Assembly: GCA_033977085.1 (NCBI GenBank)
Contig: CP138906.1
Location: 1,054,001 to 1,118,000 of the forward strand
Direction of reading: 5' to 3'
Length of the DNA: 64,000 nucleotides
Source: Apirhabdus apintestini
GTDB taxonomy: Bacteria > Pseudomonadota > Gammaproteobacteria > Enterobacterales > Enterobacteriaceae
A model generated the notes under the pieces. It ran no database searches. It saw only the letters and a list, made by a program, of their open reading frames with translations, and had not been told where the DNA came from. The position numbers and the translations under genes were made by a program. Each line of letters begins with the position of its first letter. The stretch's first letter is position 1. This document shows positions 53,875 to 64,000 of the stretch, piece by piece.

Positions 53875-55319
53875 TTATTTCACCTTTAACGCATTCAGCG
53901 CGCTCTGTACGCCGGCGCCGTATTCCGGATGTACTTTAGCGAAGAGCGCTATTTGACGCTGCTGGATATGCTCAGGAACCTGTACCAGTTCACCGGCGAT
54001 GCGCTGGAACATACGCTGATGTTCCTCATCGCTTAGCAGCTCGTACAGTTTGCGCGGCTGGCTAAAATAATCTTCGTCTTCACGGTGATTCCAGTGATCG
54101 GCTGCGCCCTCAAGCGATAGCGGTGGTTCGCTATAGTCTGGCTGCTCCTGAAATACCCCGAAGCTGTTAGGCTCATAGGTCGCGCCGTTGCCGCTATTGC
54201 CGTCAATGCGCATAGCACCATCGCGGTGATAGTTATGGAACGGGCAGCGCGGGGCGTTGACCGGGATTTGATGATGGTTCACGCCAAGGCGGTAGCGATG
54301 GGCATCTCCGTAAGAGAATAAGCGGCCCTGCAGCATGCGATCCGGGGAAAAGCTAATGCCAGGAACAATATTCGCTGGCGACATTGCAACCTGCTCGACC
54401 TCAGAGAAATAGTTTTCCGGATTGCGATTTAGCTCCAGCTCCCCTACTTCGATTAGCGGATAGTCGCCGTGCGGCCAAATTTTGGTTAAATCGAAAGGGT
54501 TGTACGGGACTTTAGCGGCATCGGCCTCTGGCATAACCTGGATGTAGAATTTCCAGCGCGGGAAGTCGCCTTTTTCAATAGCCTCATACAGATCGCGCTG
54601 AGAGCTTTCCCTGTCTTCGGCAATAATAGCGCTGGCTTCGTCATCCATCAGGTTCTGGATGCCCTGCTGGCATTTCAGGTGGAATTTCACCCAAAAACGC
54701 GCATTCTGCGCATTAATAAAGCTGAAGGTATGGCTACCGAAACCGTGCATGAAGCGGTAACTGCGCGGCAGCCCGCGGTCGCTGTAGTCAATAGTTAGCT
54801 GATGCAGAGCTTCGGGCAGGTGGGAGAAAAAGTCCCATTTATAGATTGGGTTACGCAGGTTAGTGCGCGGATCGCGTTTCACGACGTGATTTAGATCCGG
54901 AAATTTTAATGGGTCGCGCAGATAGAATACCGGTGTATTATTGCCGACTAAATCCCAGTTGCCTTCCTCCGTGTAGAACTTCATAGCGAAGCCGCGAATA
55001 TCGCGCTCGGCGTCTGCTGCCCCACGCTCACCGGCGACGGTGGAAAAACGCAGGAACATATCCGTTTTTTTGCCCGGTGCCGAGAACATTTTTGCACGAG
55101 TATAGCGGCTAATGTCTTTTGTAACGGTAAAGGTGCCGTAGGCGCCGGAACCTTTAGCGTGCATGCGTCGCTCAGGAATGACTTCACGATCGAAGTGAGC
55201 CAGTTTTTCAAGGAACCAGACATCCTGCAGCAGCATGAGCCCACGCGGGCCCGCGGTCATCGAGTTATTATTATGGGCCACGGGAACGCCTGCGGCGGTG
55301 GTCAATCCTTTTTACTCAT
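53875..55319 (-). pseudogene. katA: Monofunctional heme catalase, small-subunit type (one frameshift at codon 5)
   Basis: A clade 3-like catalase degrading hydrogen peroxide. The distal histidine region RRMHAKGSGAYGTFTVT, NNTPVFYLRDPLKFPDLNHVVKRDP, the GSHTFSFINAQNARFWVKFH NADPH-side block and the heme-ligand tyrosine motif RLFSYGDAHRYRLG are present. The true start is judged to be ATG 55319 (GGAG 8 bases upstream) giving MSKKGLTTAAGVPV; one base is missing at CC 55307-55308. Corrected, it has 481 residues, the usual size. The frame from codon 6 onward is intact. E. coli has no katA at this place. Confidence 0.92.
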
Positions 55320-55805
55320 CTATTGTCTCCATGAAAGAGTAAGGAAAATGTTTTGCATGCTTTTTATATTATGCGAAGCAATAACTTACGTTACGTCTTA
55401 TTTTACCCTACTTGTTGATCGCGCGCAATTGGCTTTTTCTATTACAGCCATACGTTTTCCTATCGCCAGAAATGTGAAAGCGATAACTTTTTGCTGTATA
55501 GAACTCGCCTATGTGCCGCCGCCCGGGCTATGTCCCAAAGCGATGTGCCGGAAATGTGATACACCACGGCGAGTTAGGGCTTTTTTGCCAGTCTCTGGCT
55601 AATGCTGACAGCGGGATAAAGGTTTTGGCGTTTTGGATTTGGCTACATTAATAGTCTGCGTTTGAAGGAATGGACTGGGCGACAGCGCGGTTTGCGCGAT
55701 TTGCTCAGTGGGTCGAAGCAGAGCGGAAGCGCTGATACCGACCGACTTGTGAAAACAAACGTGACGTAACTCACTTCTCTTTTGTCACCTGAAAAGGATT
55801 TTATT
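55320..55805. other. Divergent intergenic region between katA and the phosphatase gene
   Basis: This 486-bp region has no recognisable gene. It should hold the katA and phosphatase promoters; I see no certain OxyR or other operator. Confidence 0.45.
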
Positions 55806-57145
55806 ATGGCAGTTCGCGGCTATCCGTTTACGGCAGGCGTGTTGTTAGCGCTTGCCTTTTTACCTCATTTTTCGCCCGGGCTACGGAGCAGACTCAGACT
55901 CCTGAGCTCGACGTTTTATCTGGTCCGACACGGTCAGACCTGGTCCAATATCCGTGAAATGACCGTTGGTGGTGGGGGTAACGCGCCGTTAACGGATAAA
56001 GGGCGCTATGATGCGCGCAGTCTGGGGTTGGGGCTGGCAGATGTGCCGTTTATTGCCGCCTATAGCAGTACGCTGGGGAGGGCGATTGAAACCGCAGGCT
56101 ATATTGTCGAGCGGCGTAATTTATCTCCTGTACGCCATCTTGAGGATCTGAAGGATATTGGCTGGGGAGAGGCTGAAGGCGGGACAGTGGATGAGTTGAC
56201 CCAGCGCTTTGGCCATTCGGGCAATGACTTTTTATTTTATTTTGGCCGCTGGGACGATGCGCATTTTCATTCGCCCGTGAAGGCCGAAACGATGTATCAG
56301 TTTCGCCAGCGTTTTGATAGCGCTTTGCGCTCAATAGCGCAGCGCCATCAGGGGCAAAGCGGCAATGTTCTGGTTGTCGCCCATTCATCATTAGGCTTTT
56401 ATTTGCAGCAATTTCGCGGCGATGCGCCGCTGGCGCATCTTTCCAATACCAGCGTATCGGTGTTGAAATATCGCAGCGGGCGCTTTCAGTTAGTCGACTT
56501 TAATAACAGCGATTATCTACAGCGTGGCCGCGAAGCGATGGAGGCTCAGGGGCTTATCACGTCGTACTATTGGCTAACCCTTTAACGTTACTGCATCAGC
56601 GCGGCGTGATCGAGGGGTTGACGGATTCAGACTATACCCAGGCTGGGCTGGCAGCGAATCAGACGCTAAATCGCCGATTCCATGATATTCAGCCTGCGGC
56701 TATCTGGAGCAGCCGCCTGAGACGAGCAGATAAAATGGCCCATGATGTTTTTGCCGGACGCCGGGTTGCAGAGGTTGCGTATGATGACAGACTGAATGAG
56801 CTGTTCGTCGGGCAGCTTGAGGCAACACCGTTAGCCGATTTGGCGGCGGACAGCGCGCTTGTCTCTCGGGGGCAAATTACACATTTCTCGCCGGCCAAAA
56901 CGGGAGAGAGCGGACAGGTAGCGGCGTGGCGCCTGCAGCAATTTTTAAATGAGACGTTGCCTCGTTACACTCCGCAGCAGGGGCCAGTAATGGTGTTTAC
57001 GCACCCTTATATTATGCGCGCGTTTGCAGAGCGTTATGTGCCTGGCTGGCGAGATGATAATAGCGACGGCGTGAAAATAATGGAGCTTAATGTTAATAAT
57101 GGAATATACAGCATTAAACAAGCGGAAACGATTAAGCCAAGATAA
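55806..57145 (+). pseudogene. Two-domain histidine phosphatase, probably periplasmic (one frameshift as sequenced)
   Basis: Two phosphoglycerate-mutase-like domains are fused. Domain 1 has the full catalytic set: YLVRHGQTWSN, SSTLGRAIETAG and VLVVAHSSLGF. Domain 2 repeats the layout (LTLLHQRGVIEGLTD, SSRLRRADKMAHD, VMVFTHPYIM) but the RHG nucleophile motif reads QRG, so it is probably inactive. They join when CCC 56578-56580 gains a C (446 residues). A hydrophobic N-terminus looks like a signal peptide. Residues 23-36 seem to be a compensated misread: one T added at 55868-55872 and two at 55914-55917 give a FFARA-TEQTQTPEL cleavage site. The substrate is unknown. Confidence 0.82.
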
Positions 57146-57203
57146 AAGCGTAAATAATAAGGCGTACTCGCCGACTTTTATCCGCTAGCTATTTATTCAA
57201 ATT

Positions 57204-57235
57204 AACGGTGAGGTTTACTGCTTCACCGTTTTTTT
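57204..57235 (+). terminator. Intrinsic terminator of the histidine phosphatase gene
   Basis: An 8-bp stem (AACGGTGA / TCACCGTT) with an 11-base loop is followed by a run of T. It lies 58 bases after the phosphatase stop. Confidence 0.8.
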
Positions 57236-57847
57236 ATTGTCTGACAAATTAAGCCGGGTGCCTGGATTATTAATCGGTAGAGGTGGTCAGTGAAATTGTA
57301 CAGGCCAAACGATGACACTTTTTTACCCGCGTTAACCATTGAGTATCGCATTGCCTAATCTGGCTAATCTCGGTATTTACTTATCGGCATCGAGTTAAAT
57401 CGTCTATTCCTTCATTAATCATTCGCCGCTAACGGAAATATAATAAAGGCATAATGGATTTTTTACATCCAACTGATTAACTATTTTAATTTCAAGTGGT
57501 TAGGTTATGATGCCGCCTTTGGTATCATGGTTCTACTCTGCGATTATCGGTATTGTATAAATAGCCCTGCTCTTTATAAGACTTAATTAGATAATTTCGC
57601 CTGCGCTAAATTATAAATTCTTATTGCCGGTGTGAGCGAAAACGAAATAAAACGCAAAAATAACGCGTCAGAATGTGTTCATTTCTGTACTTTTGTAATA
57701 ATGATGCAACATAATGTGCGATGTTTCACAGTACAATGCCGGGTTTTCCTGCATCATCATGCGCGAAAAGGAACATGATATGTTTCGAGTGCCAGCAATG
57801 AAAATAACAGAAGACAATAAAAGAGCGATTATCGCCACGGAGGCTGC
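57236..57847. other. Upstream region of glpT
   Basis: About 610 bp of AT-rich sequence precede glpT and hold no gene. In E. coli the divergent glpABC genes lie next to glpTQ; no trace of glpA is visible here. The only site I can support is the CRP-type palindrome at 57715-57730. Confidence 0.55.
57715..57730. promoter_or_regulatory. Putative CRP-binding site upstream of glpT
   Basis: TGTGC-N6-TCACA matches the CRP consensus TGTGA-N6-TCACA at nine of ten positions and lies about 118 bp before the glpT start. glpTQ is cAMP-CRP-activated in E. coli, which supports the reading. Confidence 0.6.
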
Positions 57848-59193
57848 ATGCTAAGTATTTTTAAACCTGCCGCGCATAAGGCGCAATTACCAGCGGAAAA
57901 AATAGACCCCACTTATCGGCGTTTGCGCTGGCAAATCTTTATGGGCATATTTTTTGGCTATGCGGCCTATTATTTAGTGCGTAAAAACTTTGCATTGGCG
58001 ATGCCCTATTTGGTTGAACAGGGGTTCTCGCGCGGGGACCTTGGGTTTGCACTATCCGGTATTTCTATTGCCTACGGCATTTCTAAATTCATCATGGGAT
58101 CGGTATCTGACCGCTCTAATCCGCGCGTTTTTTTGCCGGCGGGGTTAATTTTGGCAGCGCTGGTCATGCTATTTATGGGATTTGTGCCTTGGGCGACATC
58201 CAGCATTATGGTGATGTTTGTACTGCTATTTTTGTGCGGCTGGTTCCGGGAATGGGCTGGCCACCGTGTGGTCGTACCATGGTGCACTGGTGGTCGCAAA
58301 AGGAGCGAGGCGGCATTGTTTCCATCTGGAACTGTGCGCATAACGTCGGTGGTGGTATTCCGCCGCTGCTGTTTCTTCTTGGGATGGCATGGTTCAATGA
58401 CTGGCACGCGGCGCTATACATGCCCGCGCTGGCTGCAATCCTGGTCGCCTTTTTGCCTTCGCCATGATGCGCGATACGCCTCAGTCGTGCGGTTTGCCGC
58501 CGATAGAGGAGTATAAGAATGACTACCCGGACGACTACAGCGGCTCTCATGAGCAAGAGCTGACCGCAAAACAGATTTTTATGCAATACATTTTGCCCAA
58601 TAAACTGTTGTGGTACATCGCTGTTGCAAACGTGTTTGTTTACCTGCTGCGTTACGGCATTCTCGACTGGTCGCCGACCTATTTGAAAGAGGTGAAACAC
58701 TTCACGCTGGATACTTCATCCTGGGCTTATTTCTTCTACGAATATGCGGGTATACCGGGCACGCTGCTGTGCGTCTGGATGTCTGACAAAGTCTTTAAAG
58801 GTAATCGTGGCGCAACCGGTGTTTTCTTTATGACGCTGGTCACTATCGCGACCATCGTGTACTGGCTAAACCCGGCGGGCAATCCCGGCGTGGATATGGC
58901 CTGTATGATTATTATCGGCTTTCTGATTTACGGGCCGGTAATGCTGATAGGCCTGCATGCGCTGGAACTGGCGCCGAAAAAGCGGCGGGAACAGCAGCAG
59001 GTTTTACCGGGCTGTTCGGCTACCTGGTGGCTCGGTCGCGGCCAGCGCAATTGTCGGTTATACCGTTGATTTCTTCGGCTGGGACGGCGGCTTTATGGTG
59101 ATGGTCGGCGGGAGCGTACTGGCGGTGATTTTACTGCTGGTGGTGATGCTGGGTGAGCGTAAACATCATCGCATGATGAAAACCCGGTCATAA
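57848..59193 (+). pseudogene. glpT: Glycerol-3-phosphate:phosphate antiporter GlpT (four frameshifts as sequenced)
   Basis: GlpT is a 12-helix MFS antiporter importing glycerol-3-phosphate and fosfomycin in exchange for phosphate. YRRLRWQIFMGIFFGYAAYYLVRKNFALAMPYL-type N-terminal sequence with the substrate arginine, MGWPPCGRTMVHWWSQKERGG, and the second-half arginine motif YLLRYGILDWSPTYLKEVKH are present. Runs one base short are GGG 58248-58250, T5 58450-58454, A5 58977-58981 and GG 59026-59027. Restored, it has 449 residues (E. coli 452). It lies 12 bp before glpQ. Confidence 0.93.
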
Positions 59194-59508
59194 CAGGAGT
59201 AAGCGATGACAAACTCATTGGTTTTATGGGGAAGTAGCCTGCTGCTGGCAGGGATAATGGTGAGCGCGAGCGCGGCTACGCCTGAGAAAATCGTTATCGC
59301 GCATCGGGGCGCCAGCGGTTATCTCCTGAGCATACGCTACCTGCAAAAGCGATGGCCTATGCGCAGGGAGCGGATTTTCTTGAGCAGGATTTGGTGATGA
59401 CGAAGGATGACCAGTTGGTTGTTGTTACCAACGGTGCAAAACTGATCCACCCCAGCGGTTGAAAACTGATCCAGGGGTTAATCTGCTCCTCTGAATACAG
59501 GGGAGCTT

Positions 59509-60526
<1,018 letters not shown>

Positions 60527-60530
<4 letters not shown>

Positions 60531-61309
60531 TGGTCGAACTACAACATCAACGGCTGATGGTGCTTGCTGAACAGCCCAGCTGGACAGCCTTATCGGCGCG
60601 GCGCCGGCACTGTCGCAACAGGCAGTGGATCAGGAATGGAGCTATATGGACTTCCCGGAGCACCTGCTACATGAGGAGAAACTGGCCCGGCATCAGCGTA
60701 AACAGGCGATGTACACGCGGATGGCAGCCTTCCCGGCGGTGAAGACGTTCGAGGAATACGACTTCACCTTCGCCACCGGCGCACCTCAGAAGCAAATCCA
60801 GTCGCTGCGTTCCCTGAGCTTCATCGAACGTAACGAAAACATCGTGTTGCTGGGCCCCTCGGGCGTGGGGAAAACACATCTGGCGATAGCCATGGGCTAC
60901 GAGGCAGTACGGGCGGGCATCAAGGTTCGCTTCACAACAGCAGCGGACCTGCTGTTACAGCTCGTCGACTTCCCAGCGTCAGGGGCGTTACAAAACGACA
61001 CTCAATCGCGGTGTCATGGCCCCCAAACTGCTCATCATCGACGAAATAGGCTATCTGCCGTTCAGCCAGGAAGAGGCAAAGCTGTTCTTCCAGGTCATTG
61101 CCAAACGTTACGAAAAGAGCGCGATGATCCTGACCTCTAACCTGCCGTTCGGGCAGTGGGACCAGACGTTCGCGGGTGATGCAGCCCTGACATCGGCAAT
61201 GCTGGACCGGATCTTACATCACTCACACGTAGTCCAGATAAAAGGAGAGAGCTATCGACTGAAGCAGAAACGAAAGGCCGGGGTTATAGCGGAAGCTAAT
61301 CCTGAGTAA
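60527..61309 (+). pseudogene. istB: IstB-type transposition helper ATPase, IS copy 2 (two frameshifts)
   Basis: The AAA+ ATPase has Walker A (GPSGVGKTHLA) and Walker B (LLIIDEIGYLPFS) intact, but they lie in different frames. An A is missing near codon 15 and a C is extra at about 60972 (LLLQLSTSQRQGRYKTTL expected). Copy 1 is intact at the second place, so the change is specific to this copy. Confidence 0.88.
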
Positions 61310-62254
61310 GCAAGGTGGATCAATATTAGACCGTTGGTGGTGACGGTAAGTGGATCACTTTTTACCCGTTGTTGACAGTTGTGCTGCACGATCATTACCT
61401 GGATCGCGTTACCAACGTCGCGCAGCGGTTCCCCGATAGGGCGCGTAAAGACGGGCGCTACTACGCGATTGATTTTACGCTGGCGGAAATAAAATCCCTG
61501 AAATTTACTGAAGGGTTCGATATTAAAGACGGCAAGCCGGTGCAGACTTATCCGGGCCGATTCCCGATGGGTAAATCAGATTTTAGGGTTCATACCTTCC
61601 AGGAAGAGCTGGAGTTTATTCAGGGGCTGAATCACTCAACCGGGAAAAATATCGGTATTTATCCGGAAATCAAAGCGCCCTGGTTTCACCATCAGGAAGG
61701 GAAAGATATTGCGGCGCGGGTGCTGGATGTATTAAAGCAATACGGCTAAACCGGGCGTGAGGACAATGTTTATCTCCAGTGCTTTGATGTAAATGAGCTA
61801 CAGCGGATTAAAAAACGCTCATGCCGGAACGGGGCATGAATTTGAAGTTAATTCAGCTTATCGCCTACACTGACTGGCATGAAACGCAGTGGCGCAAACC
61901 CGATGGTACATGGGCTAACTACAGCTACGACTGGATGTTTAAACCCGGCGCCATGAAACAGATTGCGCAATACGCCGAGGGTATCGGCCCGGACTATCAT
62001 ATGCTGGTGGCCGATGGCGCAACTAAAGGCCATATTACGCTGACGGCCATGGTGAAAGAGGCGCATGCCAGCAGGCTTGCAGTGCATCCGTTTACCGTTC
62101 GATCGGATGCGCTACCGAACTATGTGTCTGATGTTAATCAGCTTTATGATTTGCTGTATAACAAAGCCGATGTCGATGGGCTGTTTACCGACTTCCCGGA
62201 TAAAGCGGTGAAATTTCTGAATAAGAATTGATATTGGTTACGCAGCGTTAAATC

Positions 62255-62280
62255 AAAAAGGGCCGATTTCGGCCCTTTTT
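62255..62280. terminator. Bidirectional intrinsic terminator after glpQ
   Basis: AAAAAGGGCCGA and TCGGCCCTTTTT form a near-perfect stem with A and T runs on either side. It lies 24 bases after the glpQ stop and downstream of the converging yfaE. Confidence 0.9.
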
Positions 62281-62520
62281 GCTGTCTCAGAGTGGGCCAT
62301 TTATGGCCGCTTTAGCACCGATTCATGGGCGTTTCTCTGCGGTTTAATTCGGCGTTTTGTGAGTGAGTTAACCTGCCGAATGCGTAGTTGCTGCCGATGT
62401 CGACTCGTATCGCTGTCGGCAGAGGGGATTGACGCGCTGATGCAGGGCTAAATTCTGCGTGCGGGCTGGAGGAGGGGCTAAAGGGGTTAGCCCACGCAGC
62501 TAAAGTGCTGCGCGCAGCAG

Positions 62521-62781
62521 CTATATATCGATTTCCACATCGCCGCGCGCCTTGCAGCAGCACGGCAGAATTTCGCCCGGCTGTATGAATGCCAGCGGTG
62601 TATTTATCCAGTGAACTTCTCCGGCGACGAGACGCATACGGCAGGCGCCGCAGTAACCTTCACGGCACTGATATTCCACCGCGACATTATGAGACTCCAG
62701 CGCCGCCAGCAGCGACGGATGTTCATCGCTGCACTGGAGATCGGTGCCGGAGACGCTTAGCCGGATACGCGTGTTAGCCAT
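62521..62781 (-). CDS. yfaE: YfaE, 2Fe-2S ferredoxin for class I ribonucleotide reductase maintenance
   Basis: YfaE is a plant-type ferredoxin that helps build or repair the diferric-tyrosyl radical of NrdB. The intact frame has 86 residues (E. coli 84). The cluster ligands lie in CREGYCGACRM and in the ILPCCC end motif. Its start overlaps the nrdB stop (TAATG), so it is translated with nrdA-nrdB. Confidence 0.95.
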   Translation of the reverse strand: MANTRIRLSVSGTDLQCSDEHPSLLAALESHNVAVEYQCREGYCGACRMRLVAGEVHWINTPLAFIQPGEILPCCCKARGDVEIDI

Positions 62782-63911
62782 TAGAGCCGGAAGTTACTCA
62801 GGTCATCGGCATCAATATTCGAATCTATTTGCCCGACCAAATAAGAACTCACTTCCACTTCCTGCGGTGCGACCTGTACATTATCAGAGACCAGCCAGGC
62901 GTTAATCCACGGAATAGGGTTTGAGCGCGTCTGGAACGGTAGATCCAGGCCCACCGCCTGCATGCGTATATTAGTGATATATTCCACGTACTGACACAGG
63001 ATATCTTTGTTCAGCCCAATCATAGAGCCGTCGCGGAACAGGTAGTTTGCCCACTCTTTTTCCTGCTGAGCCGCCATAACGAACAGGTCATAGCACTCCT
63101 GCTGGCACTCTTTGGCGATTTCTGCCATTTCCGGATCGTCTTCACCGCTGCGCATCAGGTTTATCATGTGCTGAGTGCCGGTGAGATGCAGCGCTTCGTC
63201 GCGAGCGATAAGGCGGATAATTTTCGCGTTGCCCTCCATCAGTTCGCGTTCTGCGAAGGCGAAGGAGCAGGCAAAGCTGACATAGAAGCGAATCGCTTCC
63301 AGGGCGTTAACGCTCATCAGGCACAGATAGAGCTTTTTCTTCAGCTCATGCAGGTCAACGACGACAGCTTGGCCATTGATATGATGCGTGCCTTCACCGA
63401 GCAGATGCCAGTAGCTGGTGAGTTCAATGAGATCGTCATAGTAGTTAGAAATATCCCGGGCGCGCTTGAGGATCTCTTTGTTGGTGACAATATCATCAAA
63501 AATAATCGACGGGTCGTTAACGATATTGCGGATAATGTGCGTGTAGGAGCGCGAGTGAATCGTTTCAGAGAACGCCCAGGTTTCCACCCAAGTTTCCAGC
63601 TCCGGAATTGAAATCAGCGGCAGCAGCGCGACGTTAGGGCTGCGGCCCTGAATAGAATCCAGCAGGGTCTGATATTTTAGGTTACTGGTAAAAATATGTT
63701 TTTCATGTTCCGGCAGTGCCTGGAAATCAATGCGATCGCGTGAAACGTCCACTTCTTCCGGGCGCCAGAAAAAGGAAAGCTGTTTTTCAATAAGCTTTTC
63801 GAAAATTTCATATTTTTGCTGATCGAAACGGGCCACGTTAACCGGCTGACCGAAGAACATGGGCTCTTTAAGCTGGTCGTTTTTCGTCTGTGAAAATGTG
63901 GTGTATGCCAT
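62781..63911 (-). CDS. nrdB: Class Ia ribonucleoside-diphosphate reductase subunit beta
   Basis: NrdB houses the diiron-tyrosyl radical used by NrdA to reduce ribonucleotides. The intact frame has 376 residues, as in E. coli. Counting the initiator Met, iron ligands Asp85, Glu116 and His119 and the radical Tyr123 (TIHSRSYTHI) are present. The second ligand set is in NAKIIRLIARDEALHLTGTQH, and the C-terminal tail that docks to NrdA (DDLSNFRL) is complete. Confidence 0.97.
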   Translation of the reverse strand: MAYTTFSQTKNDQLKEPMFFGQPVNVARFDQQKYEIFEKLIEKQLSFFWRPEEVDVSRDRIDFQALPEHEKHIFTSNLKYQTLLDSIQGRSPNVALLPLISIPELETWVETWAFSETIHSRSYTHIIRNIVNDPSIIFDDIVTNKEILKRARDISNYYDDLIELTSYWHLLGEGTHHINGQAVVVDLHELKKKLYLCLMSVNALEAIRFYVSFACSFAFAERELMEGNAKIIRLIARDEALHLTGTQHMINLMRSGEDDPEMAEIAKECQQECYDLFVMAAQQEKEWANYLFRDGSMIGLNKDILCQYVEYITNIRMQAVGLDLPFQTRSNPIPWINAWLVSDNVQVAPQEVEVSSYLVGQIDSNIDADDLSNFRL

Positions 63912-63964
63912 GAGTGTATTCCTGTGAATCAGAAAAAGGGATGGGCTGCGCCATCCCTCTGTCG

Positions 63965-64000
63965 TCAGATCTTACATGCGCCGCTTTCGCAGCCGTCATC
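63965..64000 (-). CDS. nrdA: C-terminal end of ribonucleoside-diphosphate reductase subunit alpha (partial)
   Basis: The last 11 codons of nrdA run in from the right edge: DDGCESGACKI followed by TGA at 63967-63965. The CxxxxC pair is the mobile redox-active cysteine pair that re-reduces the NrdA active site. It lies 53 bp upstream of nrdB. Confidence 0.9.
   Translation of the reverse strand, partial: DDGCESGACKI

Noticed and set aside
57764..57800. A GlpR operator in the glpT leader
   Set aside because: Only a loose half-palindrome around ATGATATGTTTCG is visible; too weak to annotate.

Overview
This window comes from the chromosome of a gamma-proteobacterium of the order Enterobacterales. 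Gene content, order and strand follow the Escherichia coli segment from yfcJ to nrdA, read in the opposite direction: yfcJ, flk, pdxB, usg, truA, dedA, accD, folC, dedD, cvpA, purF, ubiX, yfcH, folX, yfcE, yfcD, pta, ackA, yfbV, yfbU, yfbS, yfbR, alaA, lrhA, nuoA-N, rbn, elaA, elaB, menFDHBCE, glpT, glpQ, yfaE, nrdB, nrdA. Several E. coli neighbours are missing (argT-hisJQMP, yfcC/F/G/I, the yfbK-M area, the arn operon, glpABC). A catalase and a two-domain histidine phosphatase sit between menE and glpT instead. An Erwinia/Pantoea-like relative is my best guess, but that is inference.

Layout. 1-15.5 kb: small-molecule and housekeeping genes (PLP synthesis, tRNA pseudouridylation, acetyl-CoA carboxylase beta subunit, folylpolyglutamate synthase, colicin V/purine operon, UbiX, FolX). 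15.9-24.7 kb: the acetate switch ackA-pta, two conserved small genes, a large SLC13-like permease, a nucleotidase and an alanine transaminase. 25.7-42.5 kb: the regulator lrhA followed by the complete 13-gene respiratory complex I operon, closed by a strong terminator and a 12-copy heptanucleotide tandem repeat. 42.8-46.6 kb: rbn (split by an insertion sequence), elaA, elaB. 46.7-53.7 kb: the menaquinone operon. 53.9-57.2 kb: katA and the phosphatase. 57.8-62.3 kb: glpT and glpQ (also split by the insertion sequence). 62.5-64 kb: yfaE and nrdB, with the very end of nrdA.

The dominant oddity is that 32 of about 53 identifiable genes carry one or more apparent frameshifts. Nearly every one is a one-base (sometimes two-base) shortening of a homopolymer, and restoring it returns the family's normal length. 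Core genes such as purF, pta, ackA and nuoC/F/G/L/M/N are hit as readily as dispensable ones, while 20 genes are open. The simplest reading is unpolished long-read or pyrosequencing-type sequence; real genome decay is the alternative. Genes broken as sequenced are typed as pseudogene here, but most are probably functional in the organism. The two insertion-sequence disruptions (rbn, glpQ), each with a perfect 5-bp target duplication, are clearly real.

Functionally the window is central metabolism and respiration: NADH oxidation by complex I, menaquinone synthesis, acetate overflow, purine, folate and PLP supply, glycerol-3-phosphate uptake and ribonucleotide reduction. I found no tRNA or rRNA gene, no CRISPR array and no recognisable defence or secretion system.
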